The notes below the pieces were generated by a model, which was given only the letters and a program-made list of their open reading frames with translations, had not been told where the DNA came from and did not search any database. Of a stretch of DNA of 64,000 nucleotides, positions 9,460 to 18,152 are shown one piece after another. The translations under genes were made by a program, and so were the position numbers. The stretch lies in the NCBI GenBank assembly GCA_963709395.1, contig CAVPWP010000014.1:102293-166292 (forward strand), given 5' to 3'. The stretch comes from CAVPWP01 sp963709395. GTDB taxonomy: Bacteria; Pseudomonadota; Alphaproteobacteria; Rhodobacterales; Rhodobacteraceae. The stretch's first letter is position 1, and every line of letters begins with the position of its first letter.

Positions 9460-11733
9460 ATGGCAAAGAGCGCAGGACCTCACACGCCGCTGATGTCGGT
9501 GGCGGGATGGATCCCGGTCATTCTGGCCGCGGCCATATTTGCCGTGCTGGTGCAGGCGATACCGTCGGTGTCGGAGGGCACGCCGCTGCGCGTGGTCTGG
9601 CCCTGGGTGCCAAGCCTCGGCGTCAACCTGAGCTTCTGGATCGACGGGCTGAGCCTGACCTTCGGGCTGCTGATCTCGGGGATCGGCGCATTGGTTTTCC
9701 TCTATTCGGGGACTTACCTGCGCGGGCATCCGCAATTCGTCCGCTTCATGCTGTTCCTGACGCTCTTCATGCTGTCGATGCTGGGCCTGGTGCTGGCCGA
9801 CAACCTCCTGACGCTGTTCGTGTTCTGGGAACTGACGACGGTCACGTCCTACCTTCTGATCGGCTTCAACCATGAGGATCCGAAAGCGCGACGCAATGCC
9901 TTGCAGGCGTTGCTGGTCACCGGAACCGGCGGGTTGGCGCTGCTGGCCGGCATCGTGCTGATCGGAACGGTGGCGGGCACCTTCGAGTTGTCGGAGATAC
10001 GGGCGCAGGGCAACGCGGTGCTGAACAGCGCGCTGTATCTTCCAATCCTGCTGCTGTTCCTGGCCGCGGCCTTCACCAAGTCCGCCCAGGTCCCGTTCCA
10101 CTTCTGGCTGCCCAACGCGATGGCCGCGCCGACGCCGGTCAGCGCCTATCTGCACTCGGCCACGATGGTGAAGGCCGGGGTGTATCTTCTGGCGCGGATG
10201 CATCCGACGCTCTCGGGCAGCGACATCTGGTTCTGGACGCTGACCGTCTTCGGGGCCGTCACCGCAGTCTTCGCAAGCATCATGGCGATCCGCCAGACCG
10301 ACATGAAGCAGACGCTGGCCTACACGACGCTGATGGCGCTGGGCACGCTGACGCTCTACCTCGGGCAGGACAGCGGCTATGCGATCACCGCCGCGATGAC
10401 CTTTCTTGTCGTTCATTCGCTCTACAAGGCGGCGCTGTTCCTGATCGCCGGAAACGTCGATCATGGCACCGGGACGCGCGATCTGGGCGTTCTTGGCGGG
10501 CTGGCCCGGGCGATGCCGGTGACGGCCATCGCGGGCAGCGTCGCAGCGCTGTCGATGGCGGGCTTTCCGCCGTTCATCGGCTTCATCGGCAAGGAGCTCA
10601 AATACGCCGGGGCCATCGCCGTTCAGGAGGCGCCCTACCTCGTGTCGGCGGCCGTGCTGACGGCGAATTCGCTGATGTTCGTGGCGGCGGGGATCGTGGC
10701 GTTCAAGCCGTTCTGGCGCCCGGCGGGCGGACCGCTTCCTGAAACCCCGCACGAGGCACCCTGGCAGATGCTGGCCGGCCCGGTCGTTCTGGCGGCAGCC
10801 GGGGTCGCCTTTGGTCTCGCACCTGCGCTGATCGCCGTGACGCTGATCGAGCCGGGCGTAGCGTCGATCCTGGGCTCTCCGGACGAAGCGAAGGCACTTG
10901 TGCTCTGGGCCGGCGTCAACATCCCGCTTGCGCTTTCGGTGGCGACATTCGTGCTCGGCTTCATTCTCTACGCCTACCATCTGCGGCTGCGCGCCCTGAT
11001 CGCCGGAATCGAGGCGCGGGCCTTCAGCTTCGATGCCGGGTGGGACGACCTCATCAACGGTCTGAAAGCACTGGCGGGATGGCAGACACGGATCCTGCAG
11101 TCGGGCGTGATGCGTCGCTATCTCTACATCATATTCGCCACGACCCTTGCGGGCGTGGGGGGCACACTGATCCTTTACGGCAGTTTCACGACGCCGCTTG
11201 CGATGCCCGACCTTCAGATCAAACACCTTGCCGTCGTGCTTCTGATCGTTGCGGGAGCCGGGCTGACCACGGTCACCAATTCGCGCGTTGCGGCGATTGG
11301 CGGGCTTGGCGCCGTGGGCATCGGGGTGGCGCTGATCTTCATCATCTTCGGCGCGCCGGATGTCGCCATCACGCAGCTTCTGGTCGAGACCCTTGTCGTA
11401 GTCCTCTTTGCCGTCGCCGCGCTGCGTCTGCCGCGGTTGTCGGTGACCGCGGGCAAGGGCAGGTTCCGCCCGCTCGACGCGATTTTTGCCACGGCAATCG
11501 GCACCGTTGTGACCCTTGTGATGCTGATGGATACGGCGGGGCCACTTGATCGCAAGATCACCCGCTACTTCGAAGGCGCAAGCTGGCCGGATGCCTATGG
11601 CCGCAACATCGTCAACGTGATCCTCGTCGATTTCCGGGCGCTTGATACCTTCGGCGAGGTCGCAGTGGTCGTGATCGCGGCGCTGGGCGCCTATGCCCTC
11701 CTAAAGGGCGGCAGGCGGGGGAACGCGCCATGA
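9460..11733 (+). CDS. mnhA: Na+/H+ antiporter subunit A (MnhA/MrpA)
   Basis: 757-residue largest subunit of a Mrp cation/proton antiporter, related to NuoL of complex I. About 20 membrane helices. Key proton-pathway features are visible: Glu124 in 'VFWELTTVTSYLLIGF', Lys207 in 'FTKSAQVPFHFWLP' and His231/Lys238 in 'SAYLHSATMVKAG'. The C-terminal part carries the MrpA-specific 'GAPDVAITQLLVETLVVVLF' block and ends in 'NVILVDFRALDTFGEVAVV', without a fused MrpB domain. Start ATG 9460 with AAGGCAGG upstream. First gene of a seven-gene operon with stop/start overlaps throughout (here ATGA with mnhB). It should support Na+ and pH homeostasis. Confidence 0.95.
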   Translation: MAKSAGPHTPLMSVAGWIPVILAAAIFAVLVQAIPSVSEGTPLRVVWPWVPSLGVNLSFWIDGLSLTFGLLISGIGALVFLYSGTYLRGHPQFVRFMLFLTLFMLSMLGLVLADNLLTLFVFWELTTVTSYLLIGFNHEDPKARRNALQALLVTGTGGLALLAGIVLIGTVAGTFELSEIRAQGNAVLNSALYLPILLLFLAAAFTKSAQVPFHFWLPNAMAAPTPVSAYLHSATMVKAGVYLLARMHPTLSGSDIWFWTLTVFGAVTAVFASIMAIRQTDMKQTLAYTTLMALGTLTLYLGQDSGYAITAAMTFLVVHSLYKAALFLIAGNVDHGTGTRDLGVLGGLARAMPVTAIAGSVAALSMAGFPPFIGFIGKELKYAGAIAVQEAPYLVSAAVLTANSLMFVAAGIVAFKPFWRPAGGPLPETPHEAPWQMLAGPVVLAAAGVAFGLAPALIAVTLIEPGVASILGSPDEAKALVLWAGVNIPLALSVATFVLGFILYAYHLRLRALIAGIEARAFSFDAGWDDLINGLKALAGWQTRILQSGVMRRYLYIIFATTLAGVGGTLILYGSFTTPLAMPDLQIKHLAVVLLIVAGAGLTTVTNSRVAAIGGLGAVGIGVALIFIIFGAPDVAITQLLVETLVVVLFAVAALRLPRLSVTAGKGRFRPLDAIFATAIGTVVTLVMLMDTAGPLDRKITRYFEGASWPDAYGRNIVNVILVDFRALDTFGEVAVVVIAALGAYALLKGGRRGNAP

Positions 11734-12149
11734 ATTCGATCATCCTGATGGCGGGGACGCGCATCCTCGTGGCACTTCTTCTGGTGTTTTCGATCTTCAT
11801 GCTGCTGCGCGGCCATAACGAGCCCGGTGGGGGTTTCATCGGCGGGCTGATCGGGGCGACGGGCTTCGTCGTCCATGCCATCGCCTGCGGTACCGACAGC
11901 GCGCGGCGTGCCCTGCGCGCCCGTCCCGAATCGATCGCCGTGCTGGGTCTGGGCATCGCCTTGTTCGCCGGGGTCATGGCCGCCTTCTTCGGCGACGCCT
12001 TTTTCACCGGTCAGTGGCTGTTTCTTGGCGCGACGGAGACCGACAAGGGCCTGCCCTTGTCGAGCGTTCTGGTGTTCGACGTGGGCGTTTACCTCGTCGT
12101 GATGGGGTCCGTCCTGACGCTTGTCTTCGCCCTGGAAGAGGCGATCTGA
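11730..12149 (+). CDS. mnhB: Na+/H+ antiporter subunit B (MnhB/MrpB)
   Basis: 139-residue membrane subunit with four helices and the MrpB signature 'MLLRGHNEPGGGFIGGLIGA' near residue 30. Its start overlaps the mnhA stop (ATGA). It is encoded separately here, whereas in the opposing operon the same domain is fused to subunit A ('FLRGHNQPGGGFVAGL'). Essential for assembly of the Mrp complex in studied systems. Confidence 0.94.
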   Translation: MNSIILMAGTRILVALLLVFSIFMLLRGHNEPGGGFIGGLIGATGFVVHAIACGTDSARRALRARPESIAVLGLGIALFAGVMAAFFGDAFFTGQWLFLGATETDKGLPLSSVLVFDVGVYLVVMGSVLTLVFALEEAI

Positions 12150-12151
12150 CC

Positions 12152-12512
12152 ATGGAAGTCGTCCTCTCCATCCTTGTCGGCGTGCTGTTTGCGACTGCGA
12201 TCTACCTGATGCTTGCACGGAACCTGTTGCGGTTTCTCTTCGGTCTGATCCTGATCTCGAACGGGGCGAACCTTGCGATCTTCGCGGCGGGCCGTCTGAC
12301 CGCGGTGCACCGCCGCTGATCGCCGACGGCGCCGAGGCGCCCGCGGACTGGTGGCCAACGCCCTGCCGCAGGCGCTGGTTCTTACTGCCATCGTCATCGG
12401 CTTCGGGCTTTTCGCCTTCGCGCTTGTCCTGACACTGCGGGCCTATTGGTCGCTGGGCACGCTCGACACCGACGAGATGCGCGTCGCCGAGCCGCGGGAG
12501 GACGCGAAGTGA
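12152..12512 (+). CDS. mnhC: Na+/H+ antiporter subunit C (MnhC/MrpC), two frameshifts
   Basis: NuoK-like subunit expected to be about 120 residues with three helices. It starts 'MEVVLSILVGVLFATAIYLM' at ATG 12152, two bases after the mnhB stop. The frame shifts near 12302-12305 (one G apparently missing from a G run) and again near 12349-12351 (another G missing). Inserting both restores a continuous product with 'ISNGANLAIFAAGRLTAGAP', 'PPLIADGAEAPADWVANALP' and 'QALVLTAIVIGFGLFAFALV', ending 'EPREDAK' at a TGA that overlaps the mnhD GTG start. Two indels in one small gene of an otherwise intact, tightly overlapped operon point to consensus error rather than inactivation. Confidence 0.85.
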
Positions 12513-14008
12513 GCTGGACGCTCTCCCTGCCGCTGATCATTCCTTTCGCGACGGCGGTCTTCGCCTATTTCGCCCGCGAAAGCAGTTCCGGGCGCTGGAT
12601 CTCGGTTCTGGGGTCGCTGCTGTCGCTTCTGGCGGCGGGCGCGCTGATGGTCGTGGTCCTGCGCGACGGTGTGGTCGCGGCGCAGATGGGCGCGTGGGCC
12701 GCACCGTTCGGGATCACGCTGGTGGCCGATCTGCTGAGCGCGGTGATGGTGGTCATCACCGCCATCACCGGGCTTGCCGTCGCCGTCTATGCCCTGTCCG
12801 ACATCACCCCCGAGCAGGAGCGGCTTGGCTATCACGCGCTTTTCCAGGTGCTGATCGCGGGGGTCACGGGGGCCTTCCTGACGGGCGACCTCTTCAACCT
12901 CTACGTCTGGTTCGAGGTCATGCTGATCTCGTCCTTCGGTCTTCTGGTGCTGGGCAACGGCCGCGAGCAGATCGACGGCGGCGTGAAGTACGTGGCGCTC
13001 AACCTTGTCTCGACGATCCTGTTCCTGACCGGTGTCGGAATGCTCTACGGCCTGACCGGCACGCTCAACCTCGCGGACCTGGCCGTTGTGGTGCCTGAGG
13101 TCGAGAACCAGGGCCTCGTGACGGTCGTCGCGATCCTCTTCATGGTCGCCTTCGGGGTGAAGGCGGCGGTCTTCCCGCTGTTCTTCTGGCTGCCGGCAAG
13201 CTACCACACCCCGGCTTTTTCGGTCTCGGCCGTCTTCGCGGGGCTCCTGACCAAGGTGGGCGTCTACGCTCTTGTCCGAATGTTCACGCTTGTCTTCACC
13301 GGCGAGGTCGGGTTCACGCACGAGATCCTTCTCTGGGTGGCCTGCCTGACCATGGTGACGGGCGTTCTGGGCGCCGCCGCGCAGAACGACTTCCGCAAGA
13401 TCCTGTCGTTCCACATCGTCAGCCAGATCGGCTATATGGTCTTGGGGCTGGCGCTTTTCACGCCGCTTGCGATCGTGGGGGCGGTCTTCTACCTCGTCCA
13501 CCACATCATCGTGAAGGCGAACCTTTTCCTTGTCTCGGGCGTGGCTTACCGGCTGACGGGATCGACCGACCTGTCGAAGATCGGCGGTCTTTACAAGTCC
13601 GCGCCCTTGCTGGCCGTCCTTTTCCTTGTTCCGGCATTCTCGCTGGCCGGGTTCCCGCCCTTGTCAGGGTTCTGGGCGAAATACCTGATCGTCAAGGCGT
13701 CGCTCGACGTCGAAGCCTGGTTCGTCGCCTTCATCGCGCTGGCGGTCGGCCTTCTGACGATCTTCTCGATGACGAAGATCTGGGCCGAGGTGTTCTGGAA
13801 GCCGCATCCCGATGGCATCGAGCCTGAGATGGCGCGCATCGGCTGGACGATCGGCCTGCCGCTGATGCTGCCGATTGCAGGGCTGGCGGTTCTGACCGTG
13901 ATCATCGGATTGTTCCCCGAGCCGTTCGTCCTTTTCGCCGAACGGGCCGCGGCGCAACTTCTGGATCCCACGGACTACATCGAGACGGTGCTGGGGGGGA
14001 TGCGATGA
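12509..14008 (+). CDS. mnhD: Na+/H+ antiporter subunit D (MnhD/MrpD)
   Basis: 499-residue NuoM/NuoN-like subunit with about 14 helices. Conserved elements are 'LFNLYVWFEVMLISSFGLLV' (the helix-5 Glu), 'VKAAVFPLFFWLPASYHTP' and 'FSLAGFPPLSGFWAKYLIVK'. Start GTG 12509 (protein MSWTLSLPLIIPF), overlapping the mnhC stop; the longer upstream extension is in the wrong context because it covers mnhC. It ends in an ATGA overlap with mnhE. With subunit A it forms the likely ion-translocating pair. Confidence 0.94.
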   Translation: MSWTLSLPLIIPFATAVFAYFARESSSGRWISVLGSLLSLLAAGALMVVVLRDGVVAAQMGAWAAPFGITLVADLLSAVMVVITAITGLAVAVYALSDITPEQERLGYHALFQVLIAGVTGAFLTGDLFNLYVWFEVMLISSFGLLVLGNGREQIDGGVKYVALNLVSTILFLTGVGMLYGLTGTLNLADLAVVVPEVENQGLVTVVAILFMVAFGVKAAVFPLFFWLPASYHTPAFSVSAVFAGLLTKVGVYALVRMFTLVFTGEVGFTHEILLWVACLTMVTGVLGAAAQNDFRKILSFHIVSQIGYMVLGLALFTPLAIVGAVFYLVHHIIVKANLFLVSGVAYRLTGSTDLSKIGGLYKSAPLLAVLFLVPAFSLAGFPPLSGFWAKYLIVKASLDVEAWFVAFIALAVGLLTIFSMTKIWAEVFWKPHPDGIEPEMARIGWTIGLPLMLPIAGLAVLTVIIGLFPEPFVLFAERAAAQLLDPTDYIETVLGGMR

Positions 14009-14481
14009 ACCTTTTCGCGTTCAACATCGTTCTTGCGGTCGTCTGGGCCGCCCTTGTCGCGTCCTTCACGCTGCCCTCGCTGATCGTGGGATTCGCGCTG
14101 GGATTCGTGGCCCTCTGGCTGGCCCAGCCGTTGTTCGATCAACGCCAGGGCTACTTCCTGCGGGTGTGGCGCATCCTTCGCCTGACGGGCTATTTCCTAT
14201 ACGAGCTCATCGTGTCGAGCGTGCGGGTCGCCTGGGATGTGGTCACGCCGAAGCATCTGTCGAACCCCGCGATCGTCGAAATGCCGCTCGACGCGAAAAG
14301 CGATCTCGAGATCCTGCTGGTCACCAACCTGATCTCGCTTACGCCCGGGACTCTCAGCCTGGATGTGACGCCGGATCGCAAGACACTGATTGTCCACGCG
14401 ATGTTCGCCGATGACCCCGAGGCGCTGGTGCGCGACCTCAAGGACGGGATGGAGCGCAAGGTGCGGGAGGTGTTCGAATGA
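14005..14481 (+). CDS. mnhE: Na+/H+ antiporter subunit E (MnhE/MrpE)
   Basis: 158-residue subunit with two or three N-terminal helices and a soluble C-terminal part containing the MrpE block 'LLVTNLISLTPGTLSLDVTP'. Overlaps mnhD and mnhF by ATGA-type junctions. MrpE has no complex I counterpart and is needed for full antiport activity in characterised systems. Confidence 0.94.
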   Translation: MNLFAFNIVLAVVWAALVASFTLPSLIVGFALGFVALWLAQPLFDQRQGYFLRVWRILRLTGYFLYELIVSSVRVAWDVVTPKHLSNPAIVEMPLDAKSDLEILLVTNLISLTPGTLSLDVTPDRKTLIVHAMFADDPEALVRDLKDGMERKVREVFE

Positions 14482-14804
14482 CCGGTCCGGAGATCTTCCT
14501 GAGCTGGGCGATCGACATCTCCTTCGCCCTTGTGATGATCGCGATCGCGCTGGGGTTCTATCGGATCGCCCGGGGTCCCAGCCTGGCCGACCGTGTCGTG
14601 TCGCTCGACATGATGACGATCTCGATCATGGGCTTCTGCGGGCTTTACGCGATCTTCGTGGACAGCACGGCCTTCATCGACGTGGCGATCGTGGTCGCGC
14701 TGATCGGGTTTCTCGCCACCGTGGCGCTGGCCCGCTATGCCGAGCGGCAGAAGGCGATCCGCCGGGAAGAGGACGCGATACCGAACGAGGAGATGGACGG
14801 ATGA
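14478..14804 (+). CDS. mnhF: Na+/H+ antiporter subunit F (MnhF/MrpF)
   Basis: 108-residue subunit with three helices and the MrpF loop 'RIARGPSLADRVVSLDMM'. Start ATG 14478 overlaps the mnhE stop, and its own stop overlaps the mnhG start. The C-terminal charged tail after 'ARYAERQKAIRREED' is somewhat longer than in the second copy at 15493-15762. Confidence 0.94.
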   Translation: MTGPEIFLSWAIDISFALVMIAIALGFYRIARGPSLADRVVSLDMMTISIMGFCGLYAIFVDSTAFIDVAIVVALIGFLATVALARYAERQKAIRREEDAIPNEEMDG

Positions 14805-15091
14805 CCGAGATCGTTGCCGGTGTGCTGATCCTGATCGGGGCTGCGTTCACCCTGATCGCGTCGGTGGGGGTGATCCGCCTGCCAGATGTGCTGACGCGGA
14901 TGCACGCGTCGACCAAGGCCGGGACGCTTGGCGCCTCGCTGATCCTGGCCGCGACAGCGGTTGTCTTTGCGGACGTCTCGACTGTTGCGAAATGCGTGGT
15001 TGCGGTGCTGTTCCTGCTGCTGACGGCACCCCTTGCCGCCCACATGATCGGTCGCGCCAGTCTGGACCGGGAAGATCATCCGCGCCTTTGA
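14801..15091 (+). CDS. mnhG: Na+/H+ antiporter subunit G (MnhG/MrpG)
   Basis: 96-residue last subunit of the operon with three helices and the MrpG motif 'GVIRLPDVLTRMHASTKAGT'. Start ATG 14801 in ATGA overlap with mnhF; an in-frame longer reading covers mnhF and is rejected. It ends 27 bases from the stop of the opposing operon's subunit G, so two complete mrp operons converge here with almost no spacer and no evident terminator. Confidence 0.94.
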   Translation: MTEIVAGVLILIGAAFTLIASVGVIRLPDVLTRMHASTKAGTLGASLILAATAVVFADVSTVAKCVVAVLFLLLTAPLAAHMIGRASLDREDHPRL

Positions 15092-15118
15092 GGGCGGGGT
15101 GGCGCGTCTGGCGGTTTC

Positions 15119-15484
15119 CTAATTCTGTTCGGGCGGATCCTCGTATATCGCCCAACCGTAGTCACCTTCGGACTCGGGCAGTTCGGATGCGGGAACACGG
15201 CAGGCCAGATAGCTCTTCGCAATGAAGTTCGCCGTGACAGGTGCGGTGATGAACAGGAAAAGCGTGATCAGCAGTTCGTGAAACGACAGCTTGTCCTCGA
15301 AGAAGGCGAAATGGAGCATCGAGGCGATCAGGACGCCGCCGACCCCCAGTGTGGTCGCCTTCGTCGGCGCGTGCAGCCGCTGCATCGTCGTGCGCAGCTT
15401 GATCAGCCCGTAGGAGCCGACAAAGCCGAAGATGCCGCTGATGACAAGGAAGGCGGCGATGACGATCTCGATGACCAGGTCCAT
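15119..15484 (-). CDS. phaG: Second antiporter set: subunit G (PhaG/MrpG)
   Basis: 121-residue MrpG-type subunit with three helices and 'GLIKLRTTMQRLHAPTKATT', the version of the motif found in Pha-type (group 2) Mrp systems. It is clearly diverged from MnhG at 14801-15091 and has an acidic C-terminal tail. Last gene of the minus-strand operon; eight bases separate it from phaF. Confidence 0.92.
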   Translation of the reverse strand: MDLVIEIVIAAFLVISGIFGFVGSYGLIKLRTTMQRLHAPTKATTLGVGGVLIASMLHFAFFEDKLSFHELLITLFLFITAPVTANFIAKSYLACRVPASELPESEGDYGWAIYEDPPEQN

Positions 15485-15492
15485 GGCTTACC

Positions 15493-15762
15493 TCACTCGA
15501 TGATGTCGCCGCGCAGTACGAAGCGGCAATAGGCCACGGTCGAGACAAAGCCGACCATCGCGATCAGCATCGCCGCCTCGAAGTAGATCGCCGTGCCGCG
15601 CCAGAGGCCGTAAAGGACCAGCAGCGCGATCACGTTGATCACCATCGTGTCGAGCGCGAGGATCCGGTCGGCACTGTCCGGACCGCGCGCGATGCGCCAG
15701 AGGTCCAGGATCAGCGCCAGGCTGTAGCATCCGAACGCGAAGATCAGGGCAGCCTCGATCAT
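15493..15762 (-). CDS. phaF: Second antiporter set: subunit F (PhaF/MrpF)
   Basis: 89-residue three-helix subunit with the loop 'RIARGPDSADRILALDTMVI' that identifies MrpF. Start ATG 15762, overlapping the stop of phaE by four bases. A longer in-frame reading upstream lies inside phaE and is rejected. Confidence 0.93.
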   Translation of the reverse strand: MIEAALIFAFGCYSLALILDLWRIARGPDSADRILALDTMVINVIALLVLYGLWRGTAIYFEAAMLIAMVGFVSTVAYCRFVLRGDIIE

Positions 15763-16250
15763 GGAAAAATCTCCTTCAGTCGCCGTTCGTATCGGGTCTT
15801 GATGTCGTCCCGCATCGCGGCGGCATCGTCGGTGTGCAGGGCGTGAACCAGAAGCGACCTGCCGTCGGCCGACAGCATGGCGGACACCGTCCCGGGGGTC
15901 ATCGTGATCGTACCCGCAAGGACGGTGATCGCCTCGGGCGAGGTCAGTTCGAGGGGGATGACGATCCATGCCGACCGGATATCCCGTTCGGGCTTGAACA
16001 GGATGATCATCGCCACCTGCACGTTGGCGACAACGATGTCCCACATCACCAGCAGGAAGTATTCCACGGCCTTGAGCGGCTTTGCCACCCTGGGCCGGTT
16101 TGGCCAGTAGGGGGCGGTGAGCATCGGGATGACGAGGCCGAGAAAGCCCCCGAGCAGCAGGTTCCCAAGGCTCACCGTGTTGACGAGGGCCAGCCAGACC
16201 AGTGTGAGGGTCAGGCTGAGCAGCGGATGGGGGATCAGGCGCTCGAGCAT
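15759..16250 (-). CDS. phaE: Second antiporter set: subunit E (PhaE/MrpE)
   Basis: 163-residue MrpE-type protein: two N-terminal helices, then 'AGTITMTPGTVSAMLSADGR' as the family block. It follows phaD with a three-base gap and overlaps phaF. Confidence 0.93.
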   Translation of the reverse strand: MLERLIPHPLLSLTLTLVWLALVNTVSLGNLLLGGFLGLVIPMLTAPYWPNRPRVAKPLKAVEYFLLVMWDIVVANVQVAMIILFKPERDIRSAWIVIPLELTSPEAITVLAGTITMTPGTVSAMLSADGRSLLVHALHTDDAAAMRDDIKTRYERRLKEIFP

Positions 16251-16253
16251 GGG

Positions 16254-17792
16254 TCAGAAATCCTCTGCCGGTCCAAGCACGGCGTCAACATATCCCCCCC
16301 GATCGAAGATCTGGTTCGCGGTGTCTTCAAGATAGCCCGCAAGCGGGCCCGCGAAAACCGCGATCGCCGCCAGCATCGCAAGGGCGATCATCGTCGGTGC
16401 GACTTCGACCGGGCGGGCGCCGGCGGCGGGTGGCGGTGCCTGTTCGGTTGCCTGTGGAACGGGGGCCACCATCGAGGTGGACTTCCAGAACAGTACGCTG
16501 CCCGCCCGCGCGAAGCCGACGATGGTCAGAAGCGACCCAACCAGGATCGCGCTCCAGCCCCAGGCCATCGCGTCGGGGGTGCGCAACGCGTCGAGCACAA
16601 GAAGCTTGCCCAGGAATCCGCTGAGCGGGGGCATTCCGGCCATGCCGATCGCGCCCGCGAAGAACAGCGCCGCGAAGAGACCGTTCTGTACCGTCTGTGG
16701 CTGGGCGGTCAGCAGATCGCCATCACGCCGAGACACCACCAGATCGGCGATCAGGAACAGCGCGGCAGCCGCGAAGGTCGAGTGGACAAGATAGTACAGC
16801 GCCGCGGTCGTCGCCTGCGGCGAGAAGACCGCGACCGAGGCCAGAAGGGTCCCCATCGACCCCATCACCGAGAACGCGATGAGCGGCATCAGCCGACGGG
16901 CCCCCAGCACGCCGAAAGCGCCGAAGGCGATGGTGACGATGGCGGCCGGGAACAGCCATGAGGCGATCATTCCATCGGTCGCCGCGATCCCGGGGCCGAA
17001 CACCACCGCATGGATCCTCAAGATGGCATAGGCACCGACCTTCGTCATGATCGCGAACAGCGCCGCGACCGGCGCGGGCGCGTTGGCATATGTGGCGGGT
17101 AGCCAGAACTGGACCGGAAAGAGCGCGGCCTTCACCGCGAACACGATCATCAGAAGCATTGCCGCCACCCGCACAAGGGCAGCCTCGTCCGGCGGGATCT
17201 CCTGCAGACGGACGGCGAGGTCCGCGATGTTCAGCGTGCCCGTCGTGGCATAGAGCGTTCCAAGCGCGAAGAGAAACAGGGTCGATCCGGCAAGGTTCAT
17301 GACAACGTATTGCAGGCCCGCGCGCATCCGGTCGCGCCCGCCGCCGTGGATCATCAGGCCGTAGGACGCAATCAGCAGAACCTCGAAGAAGACGAAGAGG
17401 TTGAAGATGTCGCCGGTCAGGAACGCACCGCAGATCCCCATGAGCTGGAACTGGAAGAGGGCATGAAAATGGCGGCCGCGCGCATCCCAGCCGGTTGCGA
17501 CGGCGTGCAGAAGGACGATCAGGGCAAGGACCGACGTAAGCAGCACCATCAGCGCCGACAGCCGGTCGAGCACAAGGACGATGCCGAAGGGGGCGGGCCA
17601 GTCACCCAGACGGTAGACATGCGTCTCGCCCGCCGCCGCCAGCACGGTCAGACCGAGGGCGATGGCGACCAGGGCGACGGTTCCCGCGATCGATGCCGTC
17701 CGCGCCAGCGATATGTCGTGACGCATCACGAAGGCGATCAGCGGCGCAAGCAGGGCCGGAAGGACGACCGGGGCGATGATCCAGTGGTTCAC
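16254..17792 (-). CDS. phaD: Second antiporter set: subunit D (PhaD/MrpD)
   Basis: 512-residue NuoN-like subunit with about 14 helices. It carries the catalytic-type segments 'IFNLFVFFEVLLIASYGLMI' and 'KAALFPVQFWLPATYANAPA' and 'GMAGMPPLSGFLGKLLVLDA'. Overlaps the stop of phaC by four bases. Compared with MnhD it has a Pro-rich insertion near residue 455. Confidence 0.94.
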   Translation of the reverse strand: MNHWIIAPVVLPALLAPLIAFVMRHDISLARTASIAGTVALVAIALGLTVLAAAGETHVYRLGDWPAPFGIVLVLDRLSALMVLLTSVLALIVLLHAVATGWDARGRHFHALFQFQLMGICGAFLTGDIFNLFVFFEVLLIASYGLMIHGGGRDRMRAGLQYVVMNLAGSTLFLFALGTLYATTGTLNIADLAVRLQEIPPDEAALVRVAAMLLMIVFAVKAALFPVQFWLPATYANAPAPVAALFAIMTKVGAYAILRIHAVVFGPGIAATDGMIASWLFPAAIVTIAFGAFGVLGARRLMPLIAFSVMGSMGTLLASVAVFSPQATTAALYYLVHSTFAAAALFLIADLVVSRRDGDLLTAQPQTVQNGLFAALFFAGAIGMAGMPPLSGFLGKLLVLDALRTPDAMAWGWSAILVGSLLTIVGFARAGSVLFWKSTSMVAPVPQATEQAPPPAAGARPVEVAPTMIALAMLAAIAVFAGPLAGYLEDTANQIFDRGGYVDAVLGPAEDF

Positions 17793-18151
17793 CGTCCGGC
17801 GCCCTCTGCATCATCGGAGTCGTCGGCGCGGTTTATGTCGATGCGGTCCGTTCCGGCCTCGAGGTAGGCCCCCAGTCCGACCATCACCAGGACCGCCGTC
17901 ATGCCGAAGGAAATGACGATGGCGGTGAGGACCAGAGCCTGCGGCAGCGGGTCTGTGTAGGTCGCGTCGCCGTATTTCGACAGGATGGGCGATGCGTCGA
18001 CGGTAAGGCGACCGCTTGCGAAGAGAAAGACGTTCACGGCATAGGACAGAAGGGCCATACCCAGGATCACGGGGAAGGTCCTGAGGCGAAGGATGAGATA
18101 CACCCCCCCGGCGGTGAGGATGCCGACGGAACTGGCGACAAGCATCTCCAT
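17789..18151 (-). CDS. phaC: Second antiporter set: subunit C (PhaC/MrpC)
   Basis: 120-residue NuoK-like subunit, intact here in contrast to mnhC. It has three helices, 'LLSYAVNVFLFASGRLTVDA' and 'PLPQALVLTAIVISFGMTAV'. Start ATG 18151 is set by a strong AAGGAGGG six bases upstream; a further ATG at 18145 is possible. One base separates it from the phaAB stop. Confidence 0.93.
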   Translation of the reverse strand: MEMLVASSVGILTAGGVYLILRLRTFPVILGMALLSYAVNVFLFASGRLTVDASPILSKYGDATYTDPLPQALVLTAIVISFGMTAVLVMVGLGAYLEAGTDRIDINRADDSDDAEGAGR

Positions 18152-18152
18152 C

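Noticed and set aside
9385..11226. Minus-strand frame of about 610 codons opposite mnhA
   Set aside because: Charged, His/Gln-rich, no motif; it is a mirror of the mnhA codons.
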